Source of the DNA: Notamacropus eugenii
Lineage: Eukaryota; Chordata; Mammalia; Diprotodontia; Macropodidae
Assembly: GCF_028372415.1 (NCBI RefSeq)
Contig: NC_092874.1
Location: 334,260,651 to 334,324,650, forward strand
Direction of reading: 5' to 3'
DNA: 64,000 nucleotides
The notes under the pieces were generated by a model that worked only from the letters and a program-made list of their open reading frames with translations, had not been told where the DNA came from and ran no database searches. Position numbers and translations under genes: made by a program. Below, one piece after another: positions 21,256 through 32,100 of the stretch (within the stretch, counting starts at the first letter, position 1; each line of letters begins with the position of its first letter).

Positions 21256-22019
21256 GATCAGGCCCTGTGCTAAGTATTTTGGTTACAAATACGATCAAAA
21301 ACAAAGAAAGTGCCTGACATCTAATGACAAAGACATTACATAAAGGGACATGAGAAGGGGTGCAATAGTGGGAATGCAGCCTGGTGAGAAATCCAGGCCA
21401 AATCTGTATAAATAAATGTGTATTTATATAAATATAAATTATATTATGTATTATATAAATGTATTCTTGTTATTATTTTTCCCTGTGTGGATGAAGGGTG
21501 GTAGTGCTGTGGAGGAAGGGAGGGAAGGAGGGAAAAGGGGACACCTTAGTCTTATCAGGTAGTGTTGTTGCGTTCATCTGGAGGCCCTGAGCAGTCACAC
21601 TTTCTGATATAGTTTAAAGTCCTGTAGGTTGTTCGGGATTAGGGAGGAAATGTCATTGGTAACCAGAGATGGGTTCAGCCTTGCAGCTCATTGTGCTGAA
21701 ATACCAGGCACAGAGAGTACTGAGGGAAGAGAGCCTGCTTGGCCTCTCCCTGTGGCATGCCCCCTCCCTTGTCTCTTCTGCCCAGTTAAACCTGGCTCAG
21801 ATTCCACTCTCACAGCCCTGGCCGATTTTAGGTTATTTTTTCATTTTATTCCCCTGACACTTACGGTGTTTATTATTGGCCCCACACACTTTAATGCTTG
21901 GTCACAGACTTCCTTGAATAGTTTCCCCAAGATGTGCTGTGTGTAGGAGGTTACTGTCTCTTTCTAAGGGCACACAGTCTCTGCTTTCTCACAGTATCTA
22001 GCATGAAATAGAGGTTCAT
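21256..22019. other. Intergenic with an AT-rich stretch
   Basis: 21405-21475 is (TATA/ATAA)-rich. 21510-21540 is GGGA-rich. Otherwise unclassified. Open frame 21629-21946 has no recognisable family feature. Confidence 0.4.
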
Positions 22020-22155
22020 CAACTGGAACCTACAATGTTGGTGCTAGAAGAGACCATCTTATCCAACATCCTCACTTAACAAGGTAGAACTAAAGCCCAG
22101 AGATGGGAATTGACTTCCCCAAAGTCTTACAGCCTTGTCAAGTTCCAACCTGGCT
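22020..22155 (-). repeat. CORE-SINE with CR1/L3-like tail
   Basis: GGTGCTAGAAGAGACCATCT, ATCCAACATCCTCACTTAAC, then TAAAGCCCAGAGATGGGAAT, all antisense. Confidence 0.6.
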
Positions 22156-22164
22156 AGCTTCACC

Positions 22165-22690
22165 AAAAACTGTGGCAGTTAATGAATAAAAACTGAGGAA
22201 AACATCCAAGCAACATGATTTATTATCAAGGCAGGTGTAATAAATAGGTCAGTGGACTCCTCAGGCAGTACAAAGACCTTGAATACAGGGGGAGACACAT
22301 TTTTGTGTATTAAGAATGATCAAATAAAGCTAATTAATTTTTAAAAAACAATCAACCAGGATACAAACCATATTAGGTAATCTGATTTCTAATCAAGGGA
22401 AAGATTAGGGGCTTTCCAAGTTGGGACGAGGTAAGAGTTAGCTTCCGTCAAATTGCAGGGGGGACGACAAGTGGGTTTTGGGGTCTGTCTGTTTGCAGAA
22501 TTGAAATGCTGATTAATTGTGTCTGCCTGCATTTATGAAACAATAGATGACTTAGAGCATCCAATTTTCCATGGATGTGGCAGCACAAGATACACTGACT
22601 CCATTTGGTTCTCCTGATTCCCGCACTAAACCAACTCCATTTTGTAACTGGCCTTCACTCTATCTTATCAATGGGAAGTGATTTACTCAA
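22165..22690. other. Unclassified; possible LTR-element fragment
   Basis: Phrases such as ACTGACTCCATTTGG and CAACTCCATTTTGTAACTGG resemble mammalian ERV LTR starts, but neither terminal repeats nor target duplications were found. Weak call. Confidence 0.25.
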
Positions 22691-22794
22691 GGTCTCACAA
22701 CCTTCCTTTTTTTTTTTTTTTTTTAAAGGAAGAAGCTGAAATTAGATAATGCTTGGGAGCATTCTGGCAATCCAGCATAATATATCTAAGTTAT

Positions 22795-22925
22795 AGTTTC
22801 TAAGTCAGGATGTTCTGGGTTCAGATATAGTCTCTGACACTGCAGAGCTTTTGTGATCCTGCCTGGGCAAGGATTTTTCCTCTCCAAGATTTATCTACTG
22901 AGTTCTAGATGAGATGAAGGAGTTC
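22795..22925 (+). repeat. MIR fragment
   Basis: GTTCTGGGTTCAGATATAGT, CTGACACTGCAGAGC, CTGGGCAAGGA and a diverged core. A T17 run lies just upstream at about 22707-22724. Confidence 0.5.
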
Positions 22926-24047
22926 CCAAACCAAATATAAGCACAAAGCATTGTTGTATTGGTGGAGGGTTCTAGGAAACCATCATGTGACAAAACCTTG
23001 AGCCTGGGAGCATCTTTCAAATGTCAACCCATCCATTTTCCTACTTTCATTCATCTGACCCTCGGCTGGAAGGAACAATGTGAGAAGAGTGCTTGGGCCA
23101 ATGGATTTTGGTCCTAAATAGTGGGGTAAAAGAAGGGAATGACTAAAAAGCTCCTGAAGACAAAGTTTTGGATGAGTAGATTCCATGGCCCTATTGACCT
23201 TGGTTCTTCAAACCGAGAGAGGGGGAGGTCCTGGTTCTTTTCTGTCAAGGGAGAGAATGGTAAGGGGCCAGGGATTTAGAGGGTAGAGGTATTGTGCAGC
23301 ATGCTCCTCACATGTCTGCGCAGATGACTTTTGTCTATGCATGAGCTATGCCCACAAGGAATTTTCCTATATTATGGCCAAATTTGTCTCTGTTGTATGG
23401 AAAAGATCTAGGGATGGCCTCATGAAATAACAGATCAGGTAGCCCCCTACATACTTAGTTCCCTCATTCTTGGAAATACTTAGAAAGCGCCCCTAAAGTA
23501 ATTTTCTCATCTGTTAGCTGACACCTGAAATTCTGTCATTTCTTTTTCTTTTCCTTGAAGGTTTTCTTCTTTGATTTTCAAATGCCCCCTAGGATCACAT
23601 TGTAAACAATGATTAGCTCCTCAGTGTAAATGACTTTATGAGAGCAGATTTTGATAGGCAGGAGGGGATGGGGGCAGGGAGAGAGCAGCTGGTAATAGTA
23701 CTTGACATTCATACAGCTCTTTAAAATTAAAATGCAAAGCACTCATTTGAGCCCGGATACTCCCAGGTGGCTTTGGGTCACGAGAGGCTGGAAGTACGGG
23801 AGACAAATTCAGCTAACTTGAAAATTCAAGAGGGTCATGGAAGCTCGGAAGGAGGAGGTGAGTTGGAAACTGAACCTTGAAGTGTGGGAAGGATCTGAGC
23901 GGAGAGCATTCCAGGCCCAGGCAATCAAGTCCTTTTAGGACTTCAATACTGAATTTATTTTTTGAAATTCAAGAAGGACCCAACTTACACTGAATTCCTC
24001 TTTACAGTGGAATGTCACACAGGAAAGTCTCAGTCATCTCTTGTGTT
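22926..24047. other. Intergenic, largely unique
   Basis: No gene. 23300-23720 is repeat-free and contains a TGTAAACA forkhead-type word at about 23602 (see findings). Confidence 0.4.
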
Positions 24048-24292
24048 GTGATTGTTAAAGCATTTTCCATTTGGGTCCTAACCCAACCCCATTTGAAGTT
24101 CTCTTGGCAGGGATCCTGGAGTGGTTTGCCATTTCCTTCTCTAGCTCATTTTATAGATGAAGAAACTGAGGCAAACAGGGTTAAGGGACATACCCAGGGT
24201 CACACAGCTAGTAAATGTCTGTAGCCAGATTTGAACTCAGGAAGGTAAGTCTTCTTGACTCCAGGTCCAGAGCTCTATCCACTGTGCCACCA
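24048..24292 (-). repeat. Mar-1-type SINE
   Basis: GGAGTGGTTTGCCATTTCC, GATGAAGAAACTGAGGC, CACACAGCTAGTAAATGTC, head end CTCTATCCACTGTGCCACC. Confidence 0.9.
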
Positions 24293-24299
24293 TTAAGGG

Positions 24300-24640
24300 T
24301 CTATGACTTCTCCTGTAACCCTGACCACAAACTACTCCTTCAAACCCCAGCCACAGATAGAGCCCTAATTTAGCGTGTTCATTTGCCTCCTAACCTTGTT
24401 TACCCTAAAGAGTTGATGTAGCTCTCATCCCTGTCAGTCATTTATTTATTAAGTGCCTTATGGCCACAGTCTGAAGCCCCTTTCCTTTCTTTTCCCTTTG
24501 GGTCTGTGTCATTTTTCACAGTGACTAACATGGTAATGTTTTGCATGATTGAACATGTATAACCTATAACAAATTATTTACTATCTCAGGTGAGAGGGAG
24601 AGAGAAAATTTGGAACTGACATTTAAATAAACGGATGTTA
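24300..24640 (+). repeat. L2-like piece then LINE-1 3' terminus
   Basis: 24300-24510 is L2-like and weak. 24530-24640 matches the sense L1 3' end (GAACATGTATAACCTATAAC, GAGAAAATTTGGAACTG, GATGTTAAAAA). Confidence 0.55.
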
Positions 24641-24654
24641 AAAACTGTCATATC

Positions 24655-24850
24655 CCTGCTTTTCATTGAGTACTTTTTTAAAGTTGTCTCTCATACATTA
24701 CTAGATCCTCATGATAATCTTGGGAGGAAGCCAGGGTTTTGGCATTATTATGTTCATTTTACAGATGAGGACACTGAGATTGAGAGAGGTCAAGAGACTT
24801 ATCCAGTGTTCCATTGCTACTGAGTAGCAGAGCTGGGACTTAGAGCGCAT
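24655..24850 (-). repeat. MIR
   Basis: ATCCTCATGATAATCTTGGG, CATTTTACAGATGAGGACAC, GAGTAGCAGAGCTGGGACTT, antisense. Confidence 0.78.
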
Positions 24851-24962
24851 TGAAATCTCCTTATTGGAGGACCAACCTTGGTTGGTGTTTTTTCCCACCC
24901 ACATGTTGCTTCTAGGTCACATTCACTTACTCTCATTTTCCTCTTCTCTTTATTCTTCTTAA

Positions 24963-25110
24963 GAAAGCTGCTGGTTGTAGAGTGAGGAAGACCTGAGTTC
25001 AAGTCCTCCCTCTTGATCCACGTTGGTTATTTGAGGCTAGTCAAACCTTTAAACTTTCCATGTCTCCAGACAATTGTAAACAAATGGCGGAGTAGGTACT
25101 GATCTGCTTT
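24963..25110 (+). repeat. CORE-SINE fragment
   Basis: GAGTGAGGAAGACCTGAGTT and CAAGTCCTCCCTC are head/B-box sequence; the core is eroded. Confidence 0.5.
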
Positions 25111-25344
25111 GGTAGAGGGAATTTCTTCTCTTGGAGTCCCTAATACCAGTGAAATCATAAGTCTGGTCTGTGCTCTTCCCCTTCTGCCTCTCCCCCCCCC
25201 CCACCCCAAAATAAACCAGTGAAATCATCATTTTCTTCAACTTCCAGGGCAAGAGAATCAATTAAAGGTAAGTAAGTGCTGGGGAGGGAATAGAAGTGGA
25301 GGAAGGGAGAGAGGGGAAGAGAGGGAGAGGGAAAGGGAAAGAGA

Positions 25345-25576
<232 letters not shown>

Positions 25577-26024
25577 TACTTCTCCCCACCACCCCTGCAA
25601 CATAATTTAGCAGAGCTCAACTTGTACTATATTTCAATTCAGTCTCTCACCTAATGCAGGGGACCCCTTTATGGTATCTCTGCTACATGGTCACTTAACT
25701 TCTCCTGCCATACTTTCAGTGTGGATGGGGTCCTCTCTCCCTCTAGAAACTTTTTTTTACTGTTGGACAACTCTCCCCAGGAGTTCTTCCTTTAAGACAA
25801 ATAAGTGGGGAAGGCTGTTTACAAAGTGTATCAGCTTATGAAAGTTCTGAAAATAATGGTTATAAGCGGTTTGGGTGCCTTGGGAATTTCAGATTCTGCT
25901 CTCTACTTTTGGCAAAAGGTGGTATGTTAATTGTCTCCAAACCAGGAATTTCTACTCTGACTTCTTCATGATGACTCCTCAACGGGTACCTCTGCCTCCC
26001 CATTGCTTTTTAGCTCCCTTTTGT
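25577..26024. other. Intergenic, nothing recognised
   Basis: No gene or diagnostic repeat seen. Confidence 0.4.
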
Positions 26025-26130
26025 GTGCTGTGGGCTCCCATTAGATGGTAAGCTCCTCCAGGGCAAAGATTTATTTTTGCATGTGTATTCCCAGCACTTA
26101 GGCATTTAATCAACATCTACTGATGAACAC
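26025..26130 (+). repeat. LINE-2 3' terminus
   Basis: ATTAGATGGTAAGCTCCTCC, AGGGCAAAGATTTATTTTTG, CCCAGCACTTAGGCA and TTAATCAACATCTACTGATG are L2 tail phrases. Confidence 0.72.
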
Positions 26131-27041
26131 TGCTTGTTTGAGGACTATGCACTGGGTCACAGACTAGGTTTGATAATGTCCAAACAGTAGGGAGATTCCA
26201 TGAGGCTCAACCCAAGGCATTAAGTGCTGACTAAAGCTTGGTGCCAAGTGACAGAAGGGGACAAACATCAAGGAGTTGGAAGACTGAAAGACAGGAGTAA
26301 AAAGTAGATCCCAGGTTGGGTTTGAGAAACAATAACCTACCTACGTCACCTACTCATTTCTCCTCTGGTCTCTTTCACGTGGCTTGCTCTAAACACTGGC
26401 ATTAGGGAGTTCTGAAAAGGTCTTTGGTTTTAACTTAACCATAAGGCCAGAAGACATCAACTATGACCTTTATTATTGTCAGCTGGATCCTGGCATGGTG
26501 TTATCCACTTGTGGAATTCCAGGGCCCTGCTCAGACTTTGGGGTTTAGGGAAGGGTAATGAGAACCTGCCAGAATCAGGGAGAAGCTGAAGAAGAGAATG
26601 TAACATTACAGGAGACCATAGGAAGAGGGAAGAAGCTCTTTCCAGCTCTAAAATTCTACAGTATTGACAAGGACACCTAACTAGTAGATTGAGACGTACC
26701 AGTAGATCTCAAAGCCATCATTAAAGGCACAATCTGTGACTGGGGTGAATGAGTTTGGTTTGTGGCTGGGGTTCACTTTGAGATCATCCACACAACCTTC
26801 TCATTAGTACCTGCACTGAAACATTGGGCAAACCAACAAGATGGGGCCACAGACAAGCATCAAAACAAAGGGGGCCTATGGATGGGTAGAAGAACCTTGG
26901 ATCAGATCGAGAACATTAGTCAGTTAAACCTATACATTAGGGAAGATATTAGAAATAGAACTGAGTCCATCTCAAAGGAGAAACAGGTCGGTAATAAGAT
27001 GGGAAGAAAGGAAGTAAAACCCCTCTGCAGGCCACTTAAGG
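26131..27041. other. Intergenic, nothing recognised
   Basis: The 100-codon open frame at 26762-27064 has no domain or family resemblance and runs into a SINE, so it is not called as a gene. Confidence 0.4.
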
Positions 27042-27262
27042 AAGCTTTGCGGTTCAGTGGTTAGAGCACTGGTCCTGGAAATTAGGAGGACTTGAGTTCA
27101 AATTTGACCTCAGGCACTTACTGGCTGTGACCCATTGCAAGTCACTTAACCTCTGTTTGCCTTGGTTGCCTCATCTGTAAAATAAGGCCAATAATAGCAC
27201 CTACCTTTCAGGGTTATTATGAGGATCAATGAGACAACATTTATGAAGCACTTAGCACATGT
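27042..27262 (+). repeat. CORE-SINE (MIR type), near full length
   Basis: GCGGTTCAGTGGTTAGAGCA head, GAGTTCAAATTTGACCTCAG, GCCTCATCTGTAAAATAAGG core, GGGTTATTATGAGGATCAAT tail and a short L2-like end. Confidence 0.87.
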
Positions 27263-27369
27263 CTGATGCATTGTTTCCCTCCTTTCCCTTCCCCTTCAAA
27301 GGGAATTGTCTAGACTGAAGCTCACCCCATTCTGTGTTACATTGGCTTACTGAAAACAAGAACTGGCCC

Positions 27370-27745
27370 ATCTCTCTTCTGAGTATTTAATTCTGGTCAT
27401 TCTTTAAGTTTCACCTAATGCATACAGGCCTCCCTAATTTATCCCAGCAACAGTAATCTCTTACTCTTTTGACCTACAGCACTTACTGCTTGAGTTTATC
27501 CAATACAATATTTAATTATACTGTATTACAATTAAATTTTATTGCAAATATATAAGTGATATAAATATATTGCATTATAATTAAATTTATATCATTCACT
27601 AATATTTCATAGTCTTATCCCTTCAAACTTTCTGGGGCCTCCTTACTCTTTTTCATCGTGGCCTTTCCACCGTACCCTCTCACCCAAAAACCTACCTAGC
27701 ACAGGGTTATATTTTGTAGGCTCAATAAATGTTGATTTGAGGTGA
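27370..27745 (+). repeat. LINE-2 3' end with AT-rich insert
   Basis: TTCTTTAAGTTTCACCTAAT, ACAGCACTTACTGCTTG, and the tail CCTAGCACAGGGTTATATT...GGCTCAATAAATGTTGATTT. An AT-rich stretch lies at 27495-27610. Confidence 0.65.
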
Positions 27746-28749
27746 CAGTCTCTCTCCCCACGTTGGATACGTTTGTGGTAGTAGAACAGGCAAAGGCCTA
27801 GAAATAGAGGGACCTCGAAAGGCCAATGTGAATAACGAATTACATTTTAAAAGAGAAACATAAACTGCCTATATCATGGGAAAAGCATAGGACTCATCTG
27901 GGGGCCTGGGGCAAAATGTCAGAATGGGTCCATGGCTCCTCACCACCTTCCTGCACTGCCTTACAAATCCCTGGGAGTAGAGGCATCTCACCTCTTATTC
28001 TCCTGTCTAACATAACCAGCCTCTTAGCCTCATTGCCCAGATACCCAAACCATGCTTTATTCTAGGTCTGACATGTCTGCAAGGGCTCATCATTTGGTCA
28101 ATGGGTACAGAAGTTTTTCATACGGTGCAAGAAGTGCATCCAAATTTATTCTACTCACGATGCAACCAGTCTTCCAGTGGCTTGAGAACCTTGGTTTAGT
28201 GGAGATAATAGTTCTAGAAATATTCCTGACTCTGTGTATTTAAGTGCATGCGCACGTGCATACACATGTTTCCCTAGCAAGACAATCTTGCCTCTCCTGG
28301 ACAACCTTTCCCCAAGACCATATACAGTTATATCTTCCACACTGAGACTTTCCCCATTGTGGTTTTGATATATCTTGGGTGAGGATAAGAAGTTAAATAG
28401 GAATTTAGGGGGAGTTTTGTGCAAGCCACAGATGACATGCCAAGGCCTGTAGATGATACAGAGTCTATGACCAAATACTTAACCCACATTTTATAATAAG
28501 GTACTATAAACACCACATAAAAGAAAAAGAAAAAAATTCGGATTTCTTCTCTGGTATGAAGAGAGGGCAAAAGAATTTTTCACAGAATTGCCAGATTGCA
28601 GAAGCGCCATGTCTCTAACCCCTGAGTTATGGAAGGGATAATTGTATTACTTTGTAGGTTTTACTCAGTGTCTGCTGATTATTCAAGATACCAAGAATTC
28701 TTGCTCTTACTTACTGTACTCATGTATGGAAAGATGAACGGAAAGGTAG
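27746..28749. other. Downstream flank of PEMT, nothing recognised
   Basis: Unclassified sequence past the inferred PEMT cleavage site; short open frames only. Confidence 0.4.
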
Positions 28750-29045
28750 ATATGAATTAGGTTATTATTTTATTATTGAATTGGGAAGTTGGGGGTGGGT
28801 GGGTGAGGGCACGTACCCAGTGGTGTACTCCCCCAGCCCCTAGCCCCCAGGAGGCAGTTTTAAAAGGCACTTTATGTTACCACTCTGAGTCCCTGGTGGG
28901 GTGGAGAGGGGCTGGAGTACCCAAGAGGTCACCAAGCATTTCAGCTGAAATTATCCAACACATGTAGCCGACAGAGCTTGGCTTCCAGCAATGCAGCCAG
29001 CCCGACTCCTTCTACCACCCATTCTCCAACACATCCTGCCAGAAT
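28750..29045 (-). other. PEMT: PEMT 3' UTR (inferred)
   Basis: From the stop to shortly past the hexamer at 28774-28769, about 290 nt. It contains a C/G-rich stretch at 28790-28850 and no recognised repeat. Two further AATAAA hexamers overlap the stop codon itself and could give a much shorter UTR (see findings). Confidence 0.6.
28769..28774 (-). terminator. PEMT: PEMT distal polyadenylation signal AATAAA
   Basis: TTTATT on the plus strand lies about 270 nt beyond the PEMT stop in an AT-rich context (GTTATTATTTTATTATTG). It is the best hexamer downstream of the coding end apart from the overlapping pair at the stop. Confidence 0.55.
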
Positions 29046-29103
29046 TTATTTATTCTTCTTTGACTTCGGAGATTTTTGCTGGTAGATCTTCTCAGTGAAA
29101 GGC
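29046..29103 (-). CDS. PEMT: PEMT last coding exon
   Basis: 58 bp including the TAA stop at 29048-29046. It begins with G of the split Glu codon after acceptor TCATACAG and encodes [18 protein letters not shown]. The PFTxxIY core matches human PFTAEIY; the tail differs and ends in the dilysine form KKNK. Confidence 0.95.
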
Positions 29104-32100
29104 CTGTATGAGGTGGTTTTTTTGGTGGGGGTGGGTGTGGGTGGGGAAAGGATTAGAGTAAGGGGAAGAAAGGGATAAGGAAGAGAGGGCAGAGATGAGA
29201 AAAAACCATTAGCCAATTGTTTTTCAAGGAAGATCTTCTCTCTCCTCCCAGCACCAAAGTTTTGAGCAATTACTCTCAGATTATCCAGATACTGGCAGTA
29301 GAGTAGGCAACTAAGCCTTCTTACCCAGGTGGCCCTTAGCTAGATGCCTCCATTCCCAGCCCCTGCCCAAGAGCACCCTTCTCAGACCCCAGGAGTTGCA
29401 GACTAAGTTCCCTCATAGAATGACCATATGTTCTCACCTGTCCCCTATTTAGGGATAGGGGTCTGATGAAATGTTTAGGCTGAGGATATATATCCCACTT
29501 TCTTGGGAGTTCTATCTGCCTTCTTCAGTACCTTTCTTTGCCCCCAATTTTGGGGATGAGATACAAAAGGGTAAAAGTAAAGGGGAACCATGATGATCAG
29601 TCTTTTTCAGAATGATCCCCGCAGCCTAAGGGATTATGCCTAAATTCTTTAGAATGACCCTCTACTACAAGCCCCCTGAATCTGACTTTCTAGCCACATT
29701 TCACATTATTCTCCTCTACTGCAGACACAGTGGAGTCATCATTCCCTGGATACTCTCTGTGCATCCTGACTTTCCCTGGAATATCCCCACCCATTTACTC
29801 AAATCCTATCTGTCTTTTCAAGGTCCAACTCAGATATTGTGTTCTGTGGGAAGACTTCCCTGGGGCATGCCAGTACACAGAGGAAGGAGGTATGGTACAA
29901 TGGAGGGTCTGCTGGATTTGGGATGCTGGCTCTACTACTTATCTGTCTTAGAAAAGTCACTTTCCCAGGTTTCTCACCTGTGATGTGAGGAGATGGCTGA
30001 GATTGAACTAGAAACTAAAGTTCTTTCCAGTCCTTTAAGTACTGACCGTATATACACTACTAACTGTGACACTCATCACATTATAGTATCTATATTAGTT
30101 ACTTGTGTGCATGAATTAGTTCCCCTATAAAAAGCTAAGTCCTTTAGGATAGAGAGACAATCTTGCAAACATTTCTCAATCTCCCTCAGAATCTGACACG
30201 GGGTCTGTACTTAGGCAAGAATAATATTTTTTAATATGTCCTACTATTTGTTTTTATGATATAGTCATGCCATGCTTGCCTCCATTTTAGACCCCCATGA
30301 CCTTTGTGACAAAGAAAAACAATTAAGTAAAAATATCTGATTGGATGAGTCTTGACTTGTTCATGAATTGGATTTAAGTGAGGCAGAGTTGGGCGAAGTT
30401 GTCAGCCTCACTCTCTCCTCCCGAGTCACTGAAGTCTAGAGCAGGCCAAAAGTCAGGACAACAGGAGATGGGCTTGGATCTAATGGATGACCTTGGCATC
30501 TTCCATGTCTGATGAAGCTCTAAGCGCTACATAGAGCTAGCTTCAGTTGCCTTCATGGTCAGTGGAAGAAACTGTTCTTATCTATTCATTCTGCTGGGGG
30601 AAGTCTTCACATGCTTGAATAGACACCCCTTAAATCATCAATGGGTTTGAGGCCTGTAGATTACTCTCAACCTGGTTTAGCCCATCTGTTAAGATAGTCT
30701 TATGGGTTGTGGCCACTGTGCAAGCTACAGCTTCTTGCAGCCATGTGTATCTGATAGCGTGACAACAGCTGACAAGAACACAGTATTCGGTTCCAGCGTT
30801 CCCCCCACCTCTCTGTAGTAAGGGAGAAAGTCTATTCCGTTGTCTGTTCCTTGAGATCTTTGTTGGTTTCTCAGTTATGCATAGTTTGACTTCCTTTTAG
30901 TGATCTTTTTTATTTACAATGTTGCAGTCATCGTGTATATTATTCTTTTGGTCTGGCTTATCTCAGTCTGCATCAGTTCATACAAATCTTCTCATACCTC
31001 CTGGGTCCCTCATTTGCTATTTCTTTTCTCTTTTTTTCCAACTCGACCTCTTTGTACCTCAATTTCCTCACCTAACGCCATGTTTTGAACACAGTTCTTC
31101 TCAGTGTTTTAAGGTCTTGCTATTTCTTACTTACTTTCATTACATTTATATACCCTGGTTATTTTTTTAGCCATTCTGCGATTATTGGGGACCTATGTTG
31201 TTTCTACTTCTAGTTCCTTTGATAAAAAGAATGCTGCTATGTTTTGGTGCATTTTTTGTTTCTATCTTGGACCCAGGAGGAGGACCAGCTGGGCCAGAGG
31301 ATGTTGCTACTTTTTCTTACAGAATTCCAAATTCAAGTCCAGAATAATTAATTCCCTGTATCACAGTTCATCCAGAGTGGAGCAATCTGAGTTTCTTCAT
31401 ATCCTTTTATCTCTTCAACAGTGACTACTGTCATCTTTGTCAATTTGTCAACTACACAGTTGTTTTAATCTACATTTCTATTGCAATGAGTGATTTGGAG
31501 CATGTTTCCAACGCTGTTTATAATTTGCAATTCTTTTGAAAATTGCTCATGGAATGACTCCAGACTTTATGACATCTGATACAGGTTTCCCATCCAAGTA
31601 CTAACCAGGCTCGATCCTGCTTAGCCAAGATCCGGTACGTTCAGAGTGGCAAGGCTGTAGACCTTTCTTTTTTATATTTAGCTAACATTGCCATTTTGAG
31701 TTTATTGTGTTATATGGCATAAGGCACTGATGGCAAACTGAAATAGAAATGGGGGCTACTAAGGCATATATAAGGACCCCTGTGGGCTGTATATTGAGTT
31801 AGAAAACCACCTATTAATAATACCTATGTTTTATTGTCTTTTATTCATTTTGTTAAGTATTTCCCATTATATTTTAATTTACTCCAGTGCACTTGGGAGT
31901 GTGGCTTTGATGGGACTGAAGGCTGTGCGTTTAATAGCTATTTGTAAGGTGTTCCTGTAAACCTAATTTCTGCCAATTACTTTCCAGTTTTCTTAGCAGT
32001 CCTTGTAAAAAAAAGTCTTTCCCCGAATAATTTATGTTCTTGGGTTTATCAGACTACTCTTCCCCATTGCTTTGACTCTTGCTTAATTAAGTAATCTGGT

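Noticed and set aside
22165-22690. LTR-like words suggesting an ERV fossil
   Set aside because: No paired ends, target duplication or promoter/poly(A) layout could be shown, so it is kept only as a weak unclassified entry.
26762-27064. 100-codon frame in the RASD1-PEMT gap
   Set aside because: No recognisable motif, ends inside a SINE, no exon-like flanks.
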